Part shown: positions 1 to 8,774 of the stretch, piece by piece
Layout of the letters: the number at the start of each line of letters is the position of its first letter
Position numbering within the stretch: position 1 is the first letter of the stretch
From: Thermoplasmata archaeon
GTDB lineage: Archaea; Thermoplasmatota; Thermoplasmata; Methanomassiliicoccales; Methanomethylophilaceae
DNA: 38,087 nucleotides
Assembly: GCA_015063235.1 (NCBI GenBank)
Contig: SUSW01000020.1
Location: 1 to 38,087 of the forward strand
Reading direction: 5' to 3'
Made by a program: the position numbers and the translations under genes
The notes under the pieces: generated by a model
Told to the model about the DNA's origin: nothing
What the model saw: only the letters and a program-made list of their open reading frames with translations
Databases searched by the model: none

Positions 1-1
1 C

Positions 2-124
2 CGGAAGAAGGAGAACGGTGGCAAACGCGTGGATGTCACGCCTGCGATGAAATTGGGTCTGACCGACCATGTTTGGGGGATGACGGAGTTGATGTCTTTT
101 CTTTATAGACAAAACATCAACTAA
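2..124 (+). CDS. Transposase, C-terminal fragment (cut by window edge)
   Basis: The frame is open from the left edge and ends in TAA at 122-124, giving 41 residues. It contains TPAMKLGLTDHVWGMTELM, which resembles the conserved tail of DDE-type transposases in which a TPAM-GLTDH-W-ELL motif closes the protein. The catalytic part would lie outside the window, so I cannot assign an IS family or say whether the element is intact. Its end overlaps the end of the phosphopantetheinyl transferase remnant on the other strand by 8 bp, so an insertion or rearrangement may have joined them. Identification is from memory of the motif only. Confidence 0.55.
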   Translation, partial: RKKENGGKRVDVTPAMKLGLTDHVWGMTELMSFLYRQNIN

Positions 125-845
125 AAAGTATCACATTACCATTAGATTTGTCTGAAGACTCTTCAAGGTATCTAATCGATGTTTTGTGCATATCTACAGA
201 TATCATCTTTTCACTGAACATATCACATGTTGAACAAACAGCGTATCTGAATCCCGGATCCGGATGGTACTCCTTGAAGTGGAACCGACGCGGATCTGCA
301 TCCTGATCGACACCAATCGGGTCATCCAGGCATATGTTGAAGCGGTCCAGCTCCAAACCCAATCCGGCCCCCAAGGCCTTGAGGAAGCTCTCCTTGAGGG
401 TCCAAAAACGGTAGAATGAATCGTATTTCAATCCTTCAGAGGCGGCTACTATGGTCGAGTATTCCTCATCAGTAAAATTCATTCTAGCAATATCGATATC
501 TATTGGCTTGACCTCCTCGACATCGCAGCCCACATCCTCCGGAGCAACCGAGCACATGACACGATTGCCCGAATGCGAGAGATTGAAACAAACATCATAA
601 TCTTTCAGAAATGGTTTACCGTTTACCCCCTCAATAACTTCGTAGTCAGTAATGCCGAAGTCGTTCAGTGCGTTGAATAGAAGAAGTTCCACACCGATCG
701 ATAGCGCCCTGTCCCTGTCAAAGACGTACCCTACAGCCTTAGCCCTCCTATAGGGTAGTACTTACCTGATGAGTCTGGCCAAGAGGTCATCCTGCATAAG
801 TGCATCCGTATTGGAATAGTACGTGATAACCTCGCAGCATTTCGT
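117..845 (-). pseudogene. Sfp-type 4'-phosphopantetheinyl transferase, decayed
   Basis: Sfp-type enzymes transfer phosphopantetheine from CoA to carrier proteins. The open part (GTG at 692 to TGA at 117, 191 residues) carries FNLSHSG, GCDVE (Mg-binding) and FWTLKESFLKALGAG, the family signatures. It lacks the family's first part, but the same reading frame upstream still encodes it: residues like ITYYSNTDALMQDDLLARL (about 827-771), then a TAA at 764-762, then LPYRRAKAVGYVFDRDRALS leading straight into the open part. No start codon exists in frame above the stop; the best-placed codon is ACG at 845-843, before KCCEVITYY, which looks like a mutated ATG. So at least two lesions are visible. A shortened protein from GTG 692 could still be made but would lack about 50 N-terminal residues of the two-lobed fold. 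A sequencing error at the TAA is the main alternative. Confidence 0.8.
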
Positions 846-916
846 GATCCTGCATCACCACGGAAATAAGATTGAATACAGGTTTATAGATACTGGGTAT
901 GCTTCCTGCATTCCGC

Positions 917-928
917 AGGTTTATCTAT
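917..928 (+). promoter_or_regulatory. Archaeal promoter (BRE/TATA) of the YdeI-like gene
   Basis: AGGTTTATCTAT lies about 32-40 nt before ATG 960, the spacing of a TATA box with a very short leader. Almost the same string (AGGTTTATCTAC) stands before the gene at 28929, which suggests it is a common promoter form in this genome. A small inverted repeat CTGC-ATTCC-GCAG lies just before it. Confidence 0.5.
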
Positions 929-959
929 TACGAACAGTTGTGAAACCTAGGTTGCAGCC

Positions 960-1541
960 ATGAAAACGTTCAGAGCGGAGGTAGGAGAGGTCATATGCAC
1001 AGATGACCGCAACGAATGGCGCGAATGGCTACAGGGTAACTTCGAGACCTCTGACGAGGTCTGGATATCGTTTCCCACCAAGAGTTCCGGCGAACCGGGC
1101 ATGACTTACAACGATGCGGTCGAAGAGGCACTGTGCTTCGGATGGATCGACAGCATCACCAAGAATCTTGATGAGAACCATCACCTCAAACGCTTCACGC
1201 CCAGGAAGAAGGGCAGCACCTACTCCAGACCCAACATAGAACGTCTGATTTGGCTCGATTCCATGGGGATGATACACCCCTTGATCAGAGAAAATGTCGA
1301 ACCGCTGCTAAAAGAGAAATACATGTTTCCCAAGGATATCGTGAGGAAACTCAAAAAGGACGAAACTGTTTGGCAGAATTTCCAATCTTTTTCGGATTCA
1401 TACAAGAGGATTAGGGTCGATTACATAGATTCGGCAAGGGACCGTCCTGAAGAGTTCAATAAACGGCTGAACAACTTCATCAACAAGACCCGTGAGAATA
1501 AGCTTATCATAGGCTACGGCGGAGTGGACAAATATTATTAA
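960..1541 (+). CDS. YdeI/OmpD-associated-like protein
   Basis: 193 residues, ATG start, TAA stop. The N-terminal half shows the pattern of the YdeI family: W-EWL, EVWISFPTKSSG, TYNDAVEEALCFGWIDSITK, then LDENHHLKRFTPRKKGSTYS and a following asparagine. Bacterial relatives have been linked to bacteriocin protection, but the molecular activity is unknown, so I would not assign a function. The C-terminal half is charged and less conserved. The gene stands alone: a decayed gene is divergent upstream and a large surface-protein gene follows after its own terminator and promoter. It is common in bacteria, so a history of transfer is plausible, but base composition gives no clear sign of it. Confidence 0.8.
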   Translation: MKTFRAEVGEVICTDDRNEWREWLQGNFETSDEVWISFPTKSSGEPGMTYNDAVEEALCFGWIDSITKNLDENHHLKRFTPRKKGSTYSRPNIERLIWLDSMGMIHPLIRENVEPLLKEKYMFPKDIVRKLKKDETVWQNFQSFSDSYKRIRVDYIDSARDRPEEFNKRLNNFINKTRENKLIIGYGGVDKYY

Positions 1542-1575
1542 GTGCCGAAACGGCAATTTTGCAGCACTTTTGGAA
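1541..1575 (+). terminator. Hairpin after the YdeI-like gene
   Basis: Directly after the stop codon are TGCCG-AAA-CGGCA followed by ATTTT, and an alternative AGTGC/GCACT stem followed by TTTT. Either could end transcription in the + direction. Confidence 0.45.
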
Positions 1576-1678
1576 GAAAAATAGGTCTGGATAAAGCCAG
1601 TTAAGGCTCCTGCTTCCCGTCAACCCTTTTATTTTATTATAGGTATTCACAACCATCTAAGGAGGCTATATCCTGAAA

Positions 1679-4600
1679 ATGAAAATGATGATTTTGGCTC
1701 TAGTAATAGCGGCCACATTCGTCGTTCCCGCCTCTTTCATCGCCAATTCCGATTCGGTCGATGGAACTGATGATGCCAGCCTTCTGCTGGCTGAGAACGA
1801 CAGTATGGAATCCAGCACATTGCTGGTTTCTGACGAAATGACGGAGTATGAACTCCCAACGAATATCACCGAGAGCATAACGATTCCAGAGGGCTACTAT
1901 GTTGTCTTCAAAAGCAACTATGTCATGTCCGAAGGCGCTTGGATCTACTTCGAAGCTGGTTCTGAACTGAGGTTCGAAGCATCCGAGCAGTTCTCGATCG
2001 TTGCCAGGGATAACTGCGGCATCAGTATGGAGGAGGGCTCCTATTTCACCGCGGCCTGGGGAGACGATATGTACTCGATGCTCATCGATGAGGAAGAGAC
2101 GGTGGGATTCACAGGTCAGCTGGATTATGTTGTAGGTCTGGTGATCCTCCCCGATACCAAGATAACTCTGAACCTCAGAATAATGGACACTTCGAAGATC
2201 ACCTACAACGGAATGATCCTCAATTTCAACGGCGACCTCACTGTAAGGGCAGAATTCAAGGTAAGCGGAGACATCTCATCATTGGTCGACGGTATCGCCA
2301 AGGCAGACTTCTTTGCCAATGGAAACATGACGGTAGAATGCAGTGAAATCGAATTAGAGATCGCTGAAACCAAGATCTCTGCCGAGAATGTGTCCTACCT
2401 GTATGATGTCACTTTTGCTACCCCTAAGAGCCTCGGTACCGACTACGCTCAGTTCACAATCACCGGTTCCGATAAGATGGACCTGAATGCCATAGGTCTC
2501 AAGGCAGACATCTCAGACAGTGCTACACTCGTTATCAGGATGTTCATTGACGGTGATGCCTCGATGAACGACCTAGAAATTAACGGTTCAGCTGAGTCCG
2601 TAATCAACATCAAAGATCTGGATACCGAAGACGAAATCATTGTCAAGGATGCTTCCATTATCAACACCTTCGATTTCACCGGAGATGCCTTGGCAACCAC
2701 AAAGATCGCCATAGGATATCTTCAGATACCCTACACCATCAAGGATGAAGATGGCATGATGATTCTCGAGGACCTCGCGTTCACATCTAATTTCAACTTC
2801 AAACTGAACACCCTTGGAGAAATCCTGTCCTTCCAGAACTTCAAGAACATCTACACATACATTACAGAGGATTTCGTTGCTGAAGACGCTGAACAGTACA
2901 TCTACGACTACTTCTACCCGCAGCTGATAGTGTTCTGTCCTGACTGCCATGATATGATCGATTCGCTGATCAAATCAACCATAGCGGAACTCCCGGAAGA
3001 GTCCGTTCTGCCCCTGGGCGCTGTTTGCGGATTCTTCAACCACATGGCTACCGAGAAGATGATCAACCTGCAGATGGCATACGAGAACATACTCAGCAAT
3101 ACCGAGGACCAGGACTTCATTGAATACATGATTGGCTGCCAGAAATTCATGATGAGTGTCGGCTTCGGCTACGAAGTGTTCGTACCGCCCACCATTACAT
3201 TGGACAGCCAGCTGAACATCGGATCCATCATCTACACTGACAGTGTCGATTTCGCTACTGTGAAAGGTTTCTACTGTATGGCCACAGTATCTATTATCGA
3301 CGATGAACCCGCGACATCCCTGAACATCGGCTACCAGGAGGCATTCTGCAACATGGTCAAGTCCGGAAAGAACCTGGACATCGATCTTCCTGCTGCCAAC
3401 TTGTCGATCAGCACGCAAGGACAGACCATAGACGTCACAATTCTGACAGAAGGCGACTTCAGCTATAGGAACGACCTTCTGGACCTGGACATTCAGGGAG
3501 AGGACCTCTATTTCAAGTTCAGCATGTCAGAGGCCCTAGGTCACTTCAATTCTGAAAGCACAATCAAGATCGGCAAACTGTCTGCAGATAACAATCTGAA
3601 CTACTTGGAGATCGATGGTCTGGTGTGCACCGATAGAACGAAGATCGATGTCCCCATAGATTCCATCGACGATGTCATAAGGATCTACTTCGCAGTTACG
3701 ACGCACGAATTCCCCGGCGTACCCACCGACCCGTTCGGAGTATTCGACCTCATGAAAGAATACACGGGAGTTGTCGCTGAAGCGATCGATGTCGATGTCA
3801 AAGAAATCACCATCCTGAATGCCAACGAGATGTACTGCGAACACATGGCAGTCAGAATGAGCGACGAAATCTTCGGAGAGGCCACCGTCAACGGTTTCGG
3901 AATGACTGAAATCTTCGGAATCTACCAAGGAGATGTCGAATGCTCAGCCTATATCCACATGAAAGATGCAGAAATAGACTATCACGGCGACAACTCTTCC
4001 AACCATGTTGAGATCACCAACCTCTACTCCAACACGGAACTCGTTGCGGACAACCACCTGCTCTTCGAACTCAATGGTTCCATCTTATTTGCAGACGGCG
4101 AGACGACGGAAATGGAAGACATCATCATTCTGGAGAAAGCTGATATGAGCTTAGACATATACCCCGATACGTTCGGAACAGTCTATGAGATCCAGAAATT
4201 CGACGGGTCCCTCCGCATGTTCGAGAGGGGAATCTGGGCCGATTTCGGCAATGTCGCCTACGATACCGAAACTGGCGACATTAAAGCTGGAAATGTCAAG
4301 GTGTCCGGGTGCGATGCACTCCCAGGCTCCACGATGAAGTCCGTCTCGGGAACCATAAAGGATGTCGTCATCTATATGAACGACGAAATGAGATTCGTCT
4401 GCAGCGGATATGACCTGAATGTGTCCATGCACAACGGATCAATCCATATGAAGGTCAACGACGACGGATCAGGCAAAGCCATCTACGATGTAGATGGAGT
4501 TGTGTTCTTTGATGACTGCCGTAAGAACAGTCTCCTCAGCAGGCTCATGTACCTGAACGGAGGAGCAACAGTCCAGACCACCGACATCAAAGGCGACGGA

Positions 4601-5557
4601 ATGCTTGTCACCAGCCTTGCCACTTCTGGCGTACCGTACACAGGCGTGCTTTATGCCAATCAGGGATACGTCACTGAGGGCCTCATTCTGGTATTAGACG
4701 TGCAGAACGCGGCATTCGGTTTCGAGAACGGAAAGATCACTCTCAGAGCATTCGACGGATACACCCTTGACCCGCAATCCTACGTCGGATTCACGATCAA
4801 GGACGGTTATGTCGTAATCGATCCAGCCATAATAGAGGCTAAGAGGGGAACCCTCTCTGCCAATGCATACGGAGAAACCCGTGAGCTAACCGTCGATGGT
4901 GAGAAGTACAGCGTTGTCAAGGGAACCGTATTCGAGCTTCCAGTCGATCCAGATTTCCTGTACATGGCTGACAGCCACGGAAACAAGTGGGGACACACAG
5001 AGGATGGAATATGGTATCTGAACTACGTCTTTGACCATGACCTGGACCTGACTTCCGTCAACGTTAGGTTCGTCACTCCTGCTATTGACGCCACCACCTA
5101 TTCGCCCACTAACGACGTCGTATTCTACATGCCTGACGAGTACGATTACGTCGAATACAAGCTGCCATGCGGAGCCTTGATCGTATTCGAGGACCAGTCT
5201 CTTGCAGGTGCTCTAATTAAGCTGAGTGTAAGGGAGAGAACCTATGACGGTCACCCTGCTTTCGAGATCGAGTGCAACGTACCGATGTTCGCATACCTGC
5301 CGGTAGCTAACACCGAAAGCACACTGTTCCATGTTGTCAACAACACAGGCATCCCAGTTCAGGGAACCTACTATGTAGACGATGATGGAACCCTCATGTA
5401 TCTGACGAAGCTCACCACCTATTCCACCTATTACTTCGACAGCCATAGTGTCGAATACAGCAAAGGATATGTATACGGTGCAAGCCTCGTGATCGTCCTG
5501 GTACTCGTTCTGGTCCTGGGCGGACACTTCGTCTGGAAGAGCAGGAAGGCGCATTAA
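1679..5557 (+). CDS. Large secreted surface protein with C-terminal membrane anchor
   Basis: 1292 residues. The start is hydrophobic (MILALVIAATFVVPASFIA), a signal peptide with a likely cleavage near residue 20-25. The last 30 residues are a transmembrane helix (ASLVIVLVLVLVLGGHFVW) followed by KSRKAH, so the bulk should sit outside the cell, tied to the membrane at its C-terminus. The middle is acidic, beta-rich and without Cys clusters; repeated phrases of the kind 'DI-D-A' and 'V-I-I-DA' suggest a repetitive beta structure, but I recognise no domain. AAGGAGG at 1659-1665 is 13 nt from ATG 1679; the in-frame CTG at 1673 is a closer alternative. The TATA-like run TTTTATTTTATTATAGG lies at about 1626-1642. 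It is probably an adhesin-like or S-layer-associated protein; function unknown. Three further proteins in the window share the secreted architecture. Confidence 0.75.
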   Translation: MKMMILALVIAATFVVPASFIANSDSVDGTDDASLLLAENDSMESSTLLVSDEMTEYELPTNITESITIPEGYYVVFKSNYVMSEGAWIYFEAGSELRFEASEQFSIVARDNCGISMEEGSYFTAAWGDDMYSMLIDEEETVGFTGQLDYVVGLVILPDTKITLNLRIMDTSKITYNGMILNFNGDLTVRAEFKVSGDISSLVDGIAKADFFANGNMTVECSEIELEIAETKISAENVSYLYDVTFATPKSLGTDYAQFTITGSDKMDLNAIGLKADISDSATLVIRMFIDGDASMNDLEINGSAESVINIKDLDTEDEIIVKDASIINTFDFTGDALATTKIAIGYLQIPYTIKDEDGMMILEDLAFTSNFNFKLNTLGEILSFQNFKNIYTYITEDFVAEDAEQYIYDYFYPQLIVFCPDCHDMIDSLIKSTIAELPEESVLPLGAVCGFFNHMATEKMINLQMAYENILSNTEDQDFIEYMIGCQKFMMSVGFGYEVFVPPTITLDSQLNIGSIIYTDSVDFATVKGFYCMATVSIIDDEPATSLNIGYQEAFCNMVKSGKNLDIDLPAANLSISTQGQTIDVTILTEGDFSYRNDLLDLDIQGEDLYFKFSMSEALGHFNSESTIKIGKLSADNNLNYLEIDGLVCTDRTKIDVPIDSIDDVIRIYFAVTTHEFPGVPTDPFGVFDLMKEYTGVVAEAIDVDVKEITILNANEMYCEHMAVRMSDEIFGEATVNGFGMTEIFGIYQGDVECSAYIHMKDAEIDYHGDNSSNHVEITNLYSNTELVADNHLLFELNGSILFADGETTEMEDIIILEKADMSLDIYPDTFGTVYEIQKFDGSLRMFERGIWADFGNVAYDTETGDIKAGNVKVSGCDALPGSTMKSVSGTIKDVVIYMNDEMRFVCSGYDLNVSMHNGSIHMKVNDDGSGKAIYDVDGVVFFDDCRKNSLLSRLMYLNGGATVQTTDIKGDGMLVTSLATSGVPYTGVLYANQGYVTEGLILVLDVQNAAFGFENGKITLRAFDGYTLDPQSYVGFTIKDGYVVIDPAIIEAKRGTLSANAYGETRELTVDGEKYSVVKGTVFELPVDPDFLYMADSHGNKWGHTEDGIWYLNYVFDHDLDLTSVNVRFVTPAIDATTYSPTNDVVFYMPDEYDYVEYKLPCGALIVFEDQSLAGALIKLSVRERTYDGHPAFEIECNVPMFAYLPVANTESTLFHVVNNTGIPVQGTYYVDDDGTLMYLTKLTTYSTYYFDSHSVEYSKGYVYGASLVIVLVLVLVLGGHFVWKSRKAH

Positions 5558-5565
5558 ACCTAAAT

Positions 5566-5589
5566 GCCCGGAGGTTCGCCCCTTCGGGC
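5566..5589 (+). terminator. Hairpin after the large surface-protein gene
   Basis: GCCCG and CGGGC arms enclose an inner GGAGG-TTCG-CCCC stem. It starts 8 nt after the stop codon. There is no long T-run, so its role as a terminator is likely but not certain. Confidence 0.45.
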
Positions 5590-5623
5590 CCTAAACCGCT
5601 TAACTTCTTTGAGATCATATTTA

Positions 5624-5650
5624 GTAACACGAATTGATGATTCGTGTTAC
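5624..5650. repeat. 27-bp perfect inverted repeat (11-bp arms)
   Basis: GTAACACGAAT (5624-5634) and ATTCGTGTTAC (5640-5650) are exact reverse complements around the 5-nt centre TGATG. A TATA-like CATATTTAG sits just before it. It lies in a stretch without a firm gene (5558-5889). It could be an operator or a short hairpin RNA; no T-run follows, so it is a poor intrinsic terminator. Confidence 0.6.
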
Positions 5651-5728
5651 CCATGTTCATAGTTTCCTACTGCGAACTCCCGATAGCCGCATAATCATCA
5701 TGATAATTTTAGACAGCTCTTGAGCTAA

Positions 5729-5920
5729 ATGAACGGCCTATTCAAAACCATATTACATCTGGGTGGTGTTGTTCTTGAAATTCTAGTGATGTTTGGACCG
5801 ATAATTTTTTTAAACTTGCAAGAAATTTGTGGTAATAGTTTCCTACCAATATACGGATGGATTATATATCCATACATATTTGGAGGGATATGCAGCCGAT
5901 TACTCAGGAAGAGCTATTAG
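5729..5920 (+). CDS. Possible small membrane protein (doubtful)
   Basis: 63 codons from ATG 5729, with hydrophobic stretches (ILHLGGVVLEILVMFGPIIFL and IYGWIIYPYIFGGI) that could make two membrane segments. No ribosome binding site is visible. The frame runs through the TGGATTAT repeat at 5857-5873 and overlaps the better ORF at 5890. The high AT content of the stretch alone could produce such a hydrophobic frame. I list it because nothing else fills 5651-5856, but it may not be a gene. Confidence 0.2.
   Translation: MNGLFKTILHLGGVVLEILVMFGPIIFLNLQEICGNSFLPIYGWIIYPYIFGGICSRLLRKSY
5857..5873 (+). promoter_or_regulatory. Near-palindrome ATGGAT-TATAT-ATCCAT (operator/promoter copy 1)
   Basis: 6-bp inverted arms around TATAT. 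It contains a TATA box about 25 nt before ATG 5890, so the transcript would be nearly leaderless. Further copies of the motif are at 9865-9883, 27332-27348 and 30556-30572, each in the same orientation relative to the gene it precedes. A repressor that covers the TATA box is the simplest reading. Confidence 0.5.
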
Positions 5921-6129
5921 GCGTGATTGCAGACAATCCGATGATCTGCACACGTACGATAGTGAAGAAGCTCCGTCCGACAGAGTTTCATAACTCCGAG
6001 TGTTACAGGATGTATCTGGACGAGCTCAAACCGTTGCTCTTCAATCTCTGGCAGGATGGAGTGATCGTCTCGTCGAAAGTACAGTGCTGCACCTTTAACC
6101 TGAAACAATGGCAGCTCGTAGAGAACTGA
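5890..6129 (+). CDS. Small protein, possible winged-helix DNA-binding
   Basis: 79 residues from ATG 5890 to TGA. The order of predicted elements fits a small winged helix: a helix (QEELLGVIADNP), a second turn-helix (CTRTIVKKLRPTEF), a long helix (CYRMYLDELKPLLFNLWQDG) and a two-strand wing (VIVSSKVQCCTFN). A frame extension to ATG 5857 exists, but those residues (MDYIS...) come from reading through the regulatory repeat, and the same MDYIS appears before the gene at 9926, so the inner start is better. GGAGGG lies 2 nt before ATG 5890, too close for a good ribosome site, in line with a leaderless start at the TATA distance. If it binds DNA it could control its own promoter and the other copies of the repeat; this is a guess. 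Confidence 0.5.
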   Translation: MQPITQEELLGVIADNPMICTRTIVKKLRPTEFHNSECYRMYLDELKPLLFNLWQDGVIVSSKVQCCTFNLKQWQLVEN

Positions 6130-6238
6130 CATGTCTTCTGTTGATGCATACAAACCCATTAAGATTGGCCTCCGGGCCACTTCTCTTCTGTTTCGTTAAG
6201 AATGGTAAAGTGACAGGCAAGAGCCTGTCGTTTTAAGG

Positions 6239-6592
6239 TTAACAGTACTTCTTTATCGCGAAGTATAGTGCGACAACGATAATCCATGCCATCAATGCAA
6301 AGATGAAATTCATCGTTAATGCAAAAACTACTCCTGCGACACCGATAGATGTTATCATAAATCCGAAGACATAAGCTGAATCGGATTCAGAAGTCCCGTA
6401 CCTGTCAGGCTGCTTGCTTCTAGTCGCTGATGCCAAAATCAGGAAGACACCGATGGCCAGGACACCCACGAATATAGCTAACAACCAGGATTTGGTTAGA
6501 TAGCCGAATAGAAGACATGCGGCAATGACCAGCAGAACGACTACAATGGTCATGTTGCCTCCACTCTTCTTCTGCTTCTCTTCCTCGCTCAT
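6239..6592 (-). CDS. Small membrane protein, four hydrophobic segments
   Basis: 117 residues, starting MSEEEKQKKSGG. The protein has a short charged cytoplasmic start, then two hydrophobic segments (MTIVVVLLVIAACLLFGYL and WLLAIFVGVLAIGVFLILA), a polar loop with RSKQPDRYGTSESDS, and two more segments (VFGFMITSIGVAGVVFALT and FALMAWIIVVALYFAI) before KKYC. The frame is open further upstream to 6799, but those residues lack a protein-like character, and a TATA-like TTCTTTTATG sits about 28 nt before ATG 6592, which supports that start. I recognise no family. Its upstream neighbour is the Hjc-like gene on the same strand, about 200 nt away, so it has its own promoter. Confidence 0.6.
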   Translation of the reverse strand: MSEEEKQKKSGGNMTIVVVLLVIAACLLFGYLTKSWLLAIFVGVLAIGVFLILASATRSKQPDRYGTSESDSAYVFGFMITSIGVAGVVFALTMNFIFALMAWIIVVALYFAIKKYC

Positions 6593-6795
6593 GGGACGGC
6601 AATATACTTCAGCATAAAAGAAATTGATTGTAGTCAGGGCCGATACCGCCTGACATGGCTTGCTCGGTACACGCAGAAAACCATCCAGCAGAATCTGTTT
6701 TATCCGAATGCTGCAATCACGTCTCGGAACAGACCGGATGATGATTAACCTTGGCTGACCGATGATGAGCCCTATGAGTTCTGACGGTGTTCCGC

Positions 6796-7347
6796 TCACT
6801 CATCCGAGGAATAATCTGACATCCCTACATACCTGATCAGATCCGATAGCTTCATACCGTTCTCCCAACGCATTATGTAATTGCCGCTGTTTGACGTATC
6901 GAAACAAGGTATACGGCGGTAGAGAAGGGCGTTGCGTCCCTTGAATCTATGATCCGTTGGTATTGTGAAGATCCTCCAAGGATCACCGCGGAAGGACTTT
7001 AAGCGGTAGGCGTAGATCGGGACCAGATGGGATTGTATGCAGACGTCCAGCATATCATTGGCCTGATCTATCAGACGGGCACTCTTGCTGAAATGGAGAA
7101 CTTCTTCTGAGGAGCTTTTGACTTCGATGGGGAACGAGAAGTCCCACCTCATGGCCACCAGGTCAATTCCGAGAGAGCCTGCAGCCCGTGTAACCAGGAA
7201 CGGGTTCTCCAGCATCATCCTGTACCCTTCCTTCTCTGTCTCGCTACAAGTCTTCAGCATCTTGGCGATTACCTTTTCATCGCCGGATAGAAGTCCTTTC
7301 AATTCCCTCTCATACGGTTCGCCTGGTGCGGCCATCTTGCATCCCAT
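6796..7347 (-). CDS. Holliday junction resolvase Hjc-like nuclease
   Basis: 183 residues. The core has the layout of the archaeal Hjc fold: YERELKGLL with an early Glu, then RAAGSLGIDLVAMRWDFSFP with the metal-binding Asp, and IEVKSSSEE with the E-x-K pair. These residues form the PD-(D/E)XK site that nicks four-way DNA junctions during recombination and fork repair. Then come LVPIYAYRLKSFRGDPWRIF and a tail of about 60 residues beyond the usual 120-140-residue Hjc, of unknown role. A TATA box (GTTTTTATAG, 7377-7368) lies about 26 nt before ATG 7347, favouring that start and a leaderless mRNA; ATG 7335 is the alternative. Confidence in the nuclease fold is high, in the exact substrate moderate. 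Confidence 0.75.
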   Translation of the reverse strand: MGCKMAAPGEPYERELKGLLSGDEKVIAKMLKTCSETEKEGYRMMLENPFLVTRAAGSLGIDLVAMRWDFSFPIEVKSSSEEVLHFSKSARLIDQANDMLDVCIQSHLVPIYAYRLKSFRGDPWRIFTIPTDHRFKGRNALLYRRIPCFDTSNSGNYIMRWENGMKLSDLIRYVGMSDYSSDE

Positions 7348-7416
7348 GGACTAGACCGTGAAGAAACTATAAAAACGGAACAAAGGGGGAGTTGACCGAA
7401 TTCGCCGAAAGTGTAA

Positions 7417-7435
7417 CGCGGGGCGATGCCCCGCG
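7417..7435 (-). terminator. GC-rich hairpin after aspS
   Basis: CGCGGGGC-GAT-GCCCCGCG is a perfect 8-bp stem with a 3-nt loop, 8 nt after the aspS stop. It separates the gpmA-aspS unit from the Hjc-like gene promoter. The T content after it is weak (TTACACTTT). Confidence 0.55.
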
Positions 7436-7443
7436 AATGAGTT

Positions 7444-8748
7444 TCAAGGTGAGAGTCTGCTAGGATCCCTGGGGAAAAGGATAGCTTCCCTGATGTTAGG
7501 GAGGTCTAGCATCTTTACCAAGAGCCTTTCGATTCCGATACCCCACCCTCCATGAGGCGGCATACCGTACCTGAAGGCATCCAGATAGAATCCGAAATCA
7601 TTGGGATCCAGACCTTTCTTCTCCATCCTGGCAACAAGTCTGTCGTACCTGTGCTCCCTCTGTCCACCGGAGGAGATCTCCTGACCTTTGTAGTCCAGAT
7701 CGAATGCGAATGAGAACTCTGTGCCGTCCTTCTCCATGATGTAGAAGGGCTTGGCCTCTTCGGGATACTCGACGATGAAGTACATCTCCTTACCCTGCTT
7801 GGCCATGTAGTCCCCGACGATCTTCTCTCCCTCGGTTCCGAGGTCGTCCCCGTTCTTGAGGGGGAGACCGCCGTCGTTGACGATCTTGAGGCATTCGGAG
7901 TATGTCAGTCTAGGATAGGGGCGGGAAGGCACTACAATATCCTTTCCGATGAGCTCCAGCTGCTTGCTTCCCTTCTCCTTAAGACCGGTTATGACGTGAT
8001 CGATGATCGTCTCTATCATATCGAGGACATCATCCATGCTGTCTATCCAGGACATCTCTCCGTCGAAGGAGATGAATTCCGTGACATGACGGTTTGTGTT
8101 GGACTGCTCCGCACGGAATGCGGGAGCGATCTCGAAGACCCTGTCCAGGCCTGTGGACATAAGAACCTGCTTGTAGAGCTGGGGAGACTGCGAGAGGAAT
8201 GCGTCCTTGTCGAAGTACTTGATCTTGAATAACTCGGCACCTCCCTCTGCACCGGCGGCTGAGATTTTGGGGGTGAATACCTGTGTGAATCCGTTATCGC
8301 GCACGGCCTCTTCGATGAGGGCGACCATCATCGACTTGAGCTCGAAGATCGCCTTTATCTCGGGTTTCCTCAGATCCATGAACCTGTTGTTGAGACGCGT
8401 GTCCATCTCCACATTCACCTTGTCTATTACACCCATGGGAAGGGGGACGCCTGCCTCGCTGTGAAGCACATATGATGAAGGTATGAGCTCCAGACCAAGT
8501 GCGGTCTGATTGCTCTCCTTGACCTCTCCCGTGACCGAAATGACGGACTCTCTGGAAAGGGATGTGAGCTTTTCGAAGAGTTCAGGATCGATCTTCTTCT
8601 TGGGCATGGTAACCTGGATCACTCCGAATCTGTCGCGGAGCTGGAGGAAGGCGATTCCGCCCATGTTCCTGATATCCTGGACCCAGCCGTTCACGGTAAC
8701 TGTACCGTCGCCTACGGCTATGTTGCTGGAATCTCTAACTGCTGTCAT
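7444..8748 (-). CDS. aspS: Aspartyl-tRNA synthetase, archaeal type
   Basis: 434 residues, the usual size for the archaeal/eukaryotic form, which lacks the large bacterial insert. The N-terminal OB-fold (VTVNGWVQDIRNMGGIAFLQ, residues about 18-100) binds the anticodon. The class II catalytic core follows, with motif 2 (FRAEQSNTNRHVTEF) and motif 3 (GWGIGIERLLVKML), and the typical end FPRDPSRLSP. It charges tRNA-Asp; in archaea that lack AsnRS this type also makes Asp-tRNA-Asn for amidation, and I cannot tell which applies here. It lies 26 nt after gpmA on the same strand, so the two are probably co-transcribed, with GGTG just before the ATG. Confidence 0.95.
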   Translation of the reverse strand: MTAVRDSSNIAVGDGTVTVNGWVQDIRNMGGIAFLQLRDRFGVIQVTMPKKKIDPELFEKLTSLSRESVISVTGEVKESNQTALGLELIPSSYVLHSEAGVPLPMGVIDKVNVEMDTRLNNRFMDLRKPEIKAIFELKSMMVALIEEAVRDNGFTQVFTPKISAAGAEGGAELFKIKYFDKDAFLSQSPQLYKQVLMSTGLDRVFEIAPAFRAEQSNTNRHVTEFISFDGEMSWIDSMDDVLDMIETIIDHVITGLKEKGSKQLELIGKDIVVPSRPYPRLTYSECLKIVNDGGLPLKNGDDLGTEGEKIVGDYMAKQGKEMYFIVEYPEEAKPFYIMEKDGTEFSFAFDLDYKGQEISSGGQREHRYDRLVARMEKKGLDPNDFGFYLDAFRYGMPPHGGWGIGIERLLVKMLDLPNIREAILFPRDPSRLSP

Positions 8749-8774
8749 GATAACACCTGATTGGACCTTCTGTA

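Noticed and set aside
750-770. The TAA in the phosphopantetheinyl transferase as a recoded codon
   Set aside because: Only UAG is known to be recoded in this group; with the start codon also missing, decay is the simpler explanation.
6593-6799. 69-codon N-terminal extension of the small membrane protein
   Set aside because: The residues lack protein character, and the TATA box position supports ATG 6592.
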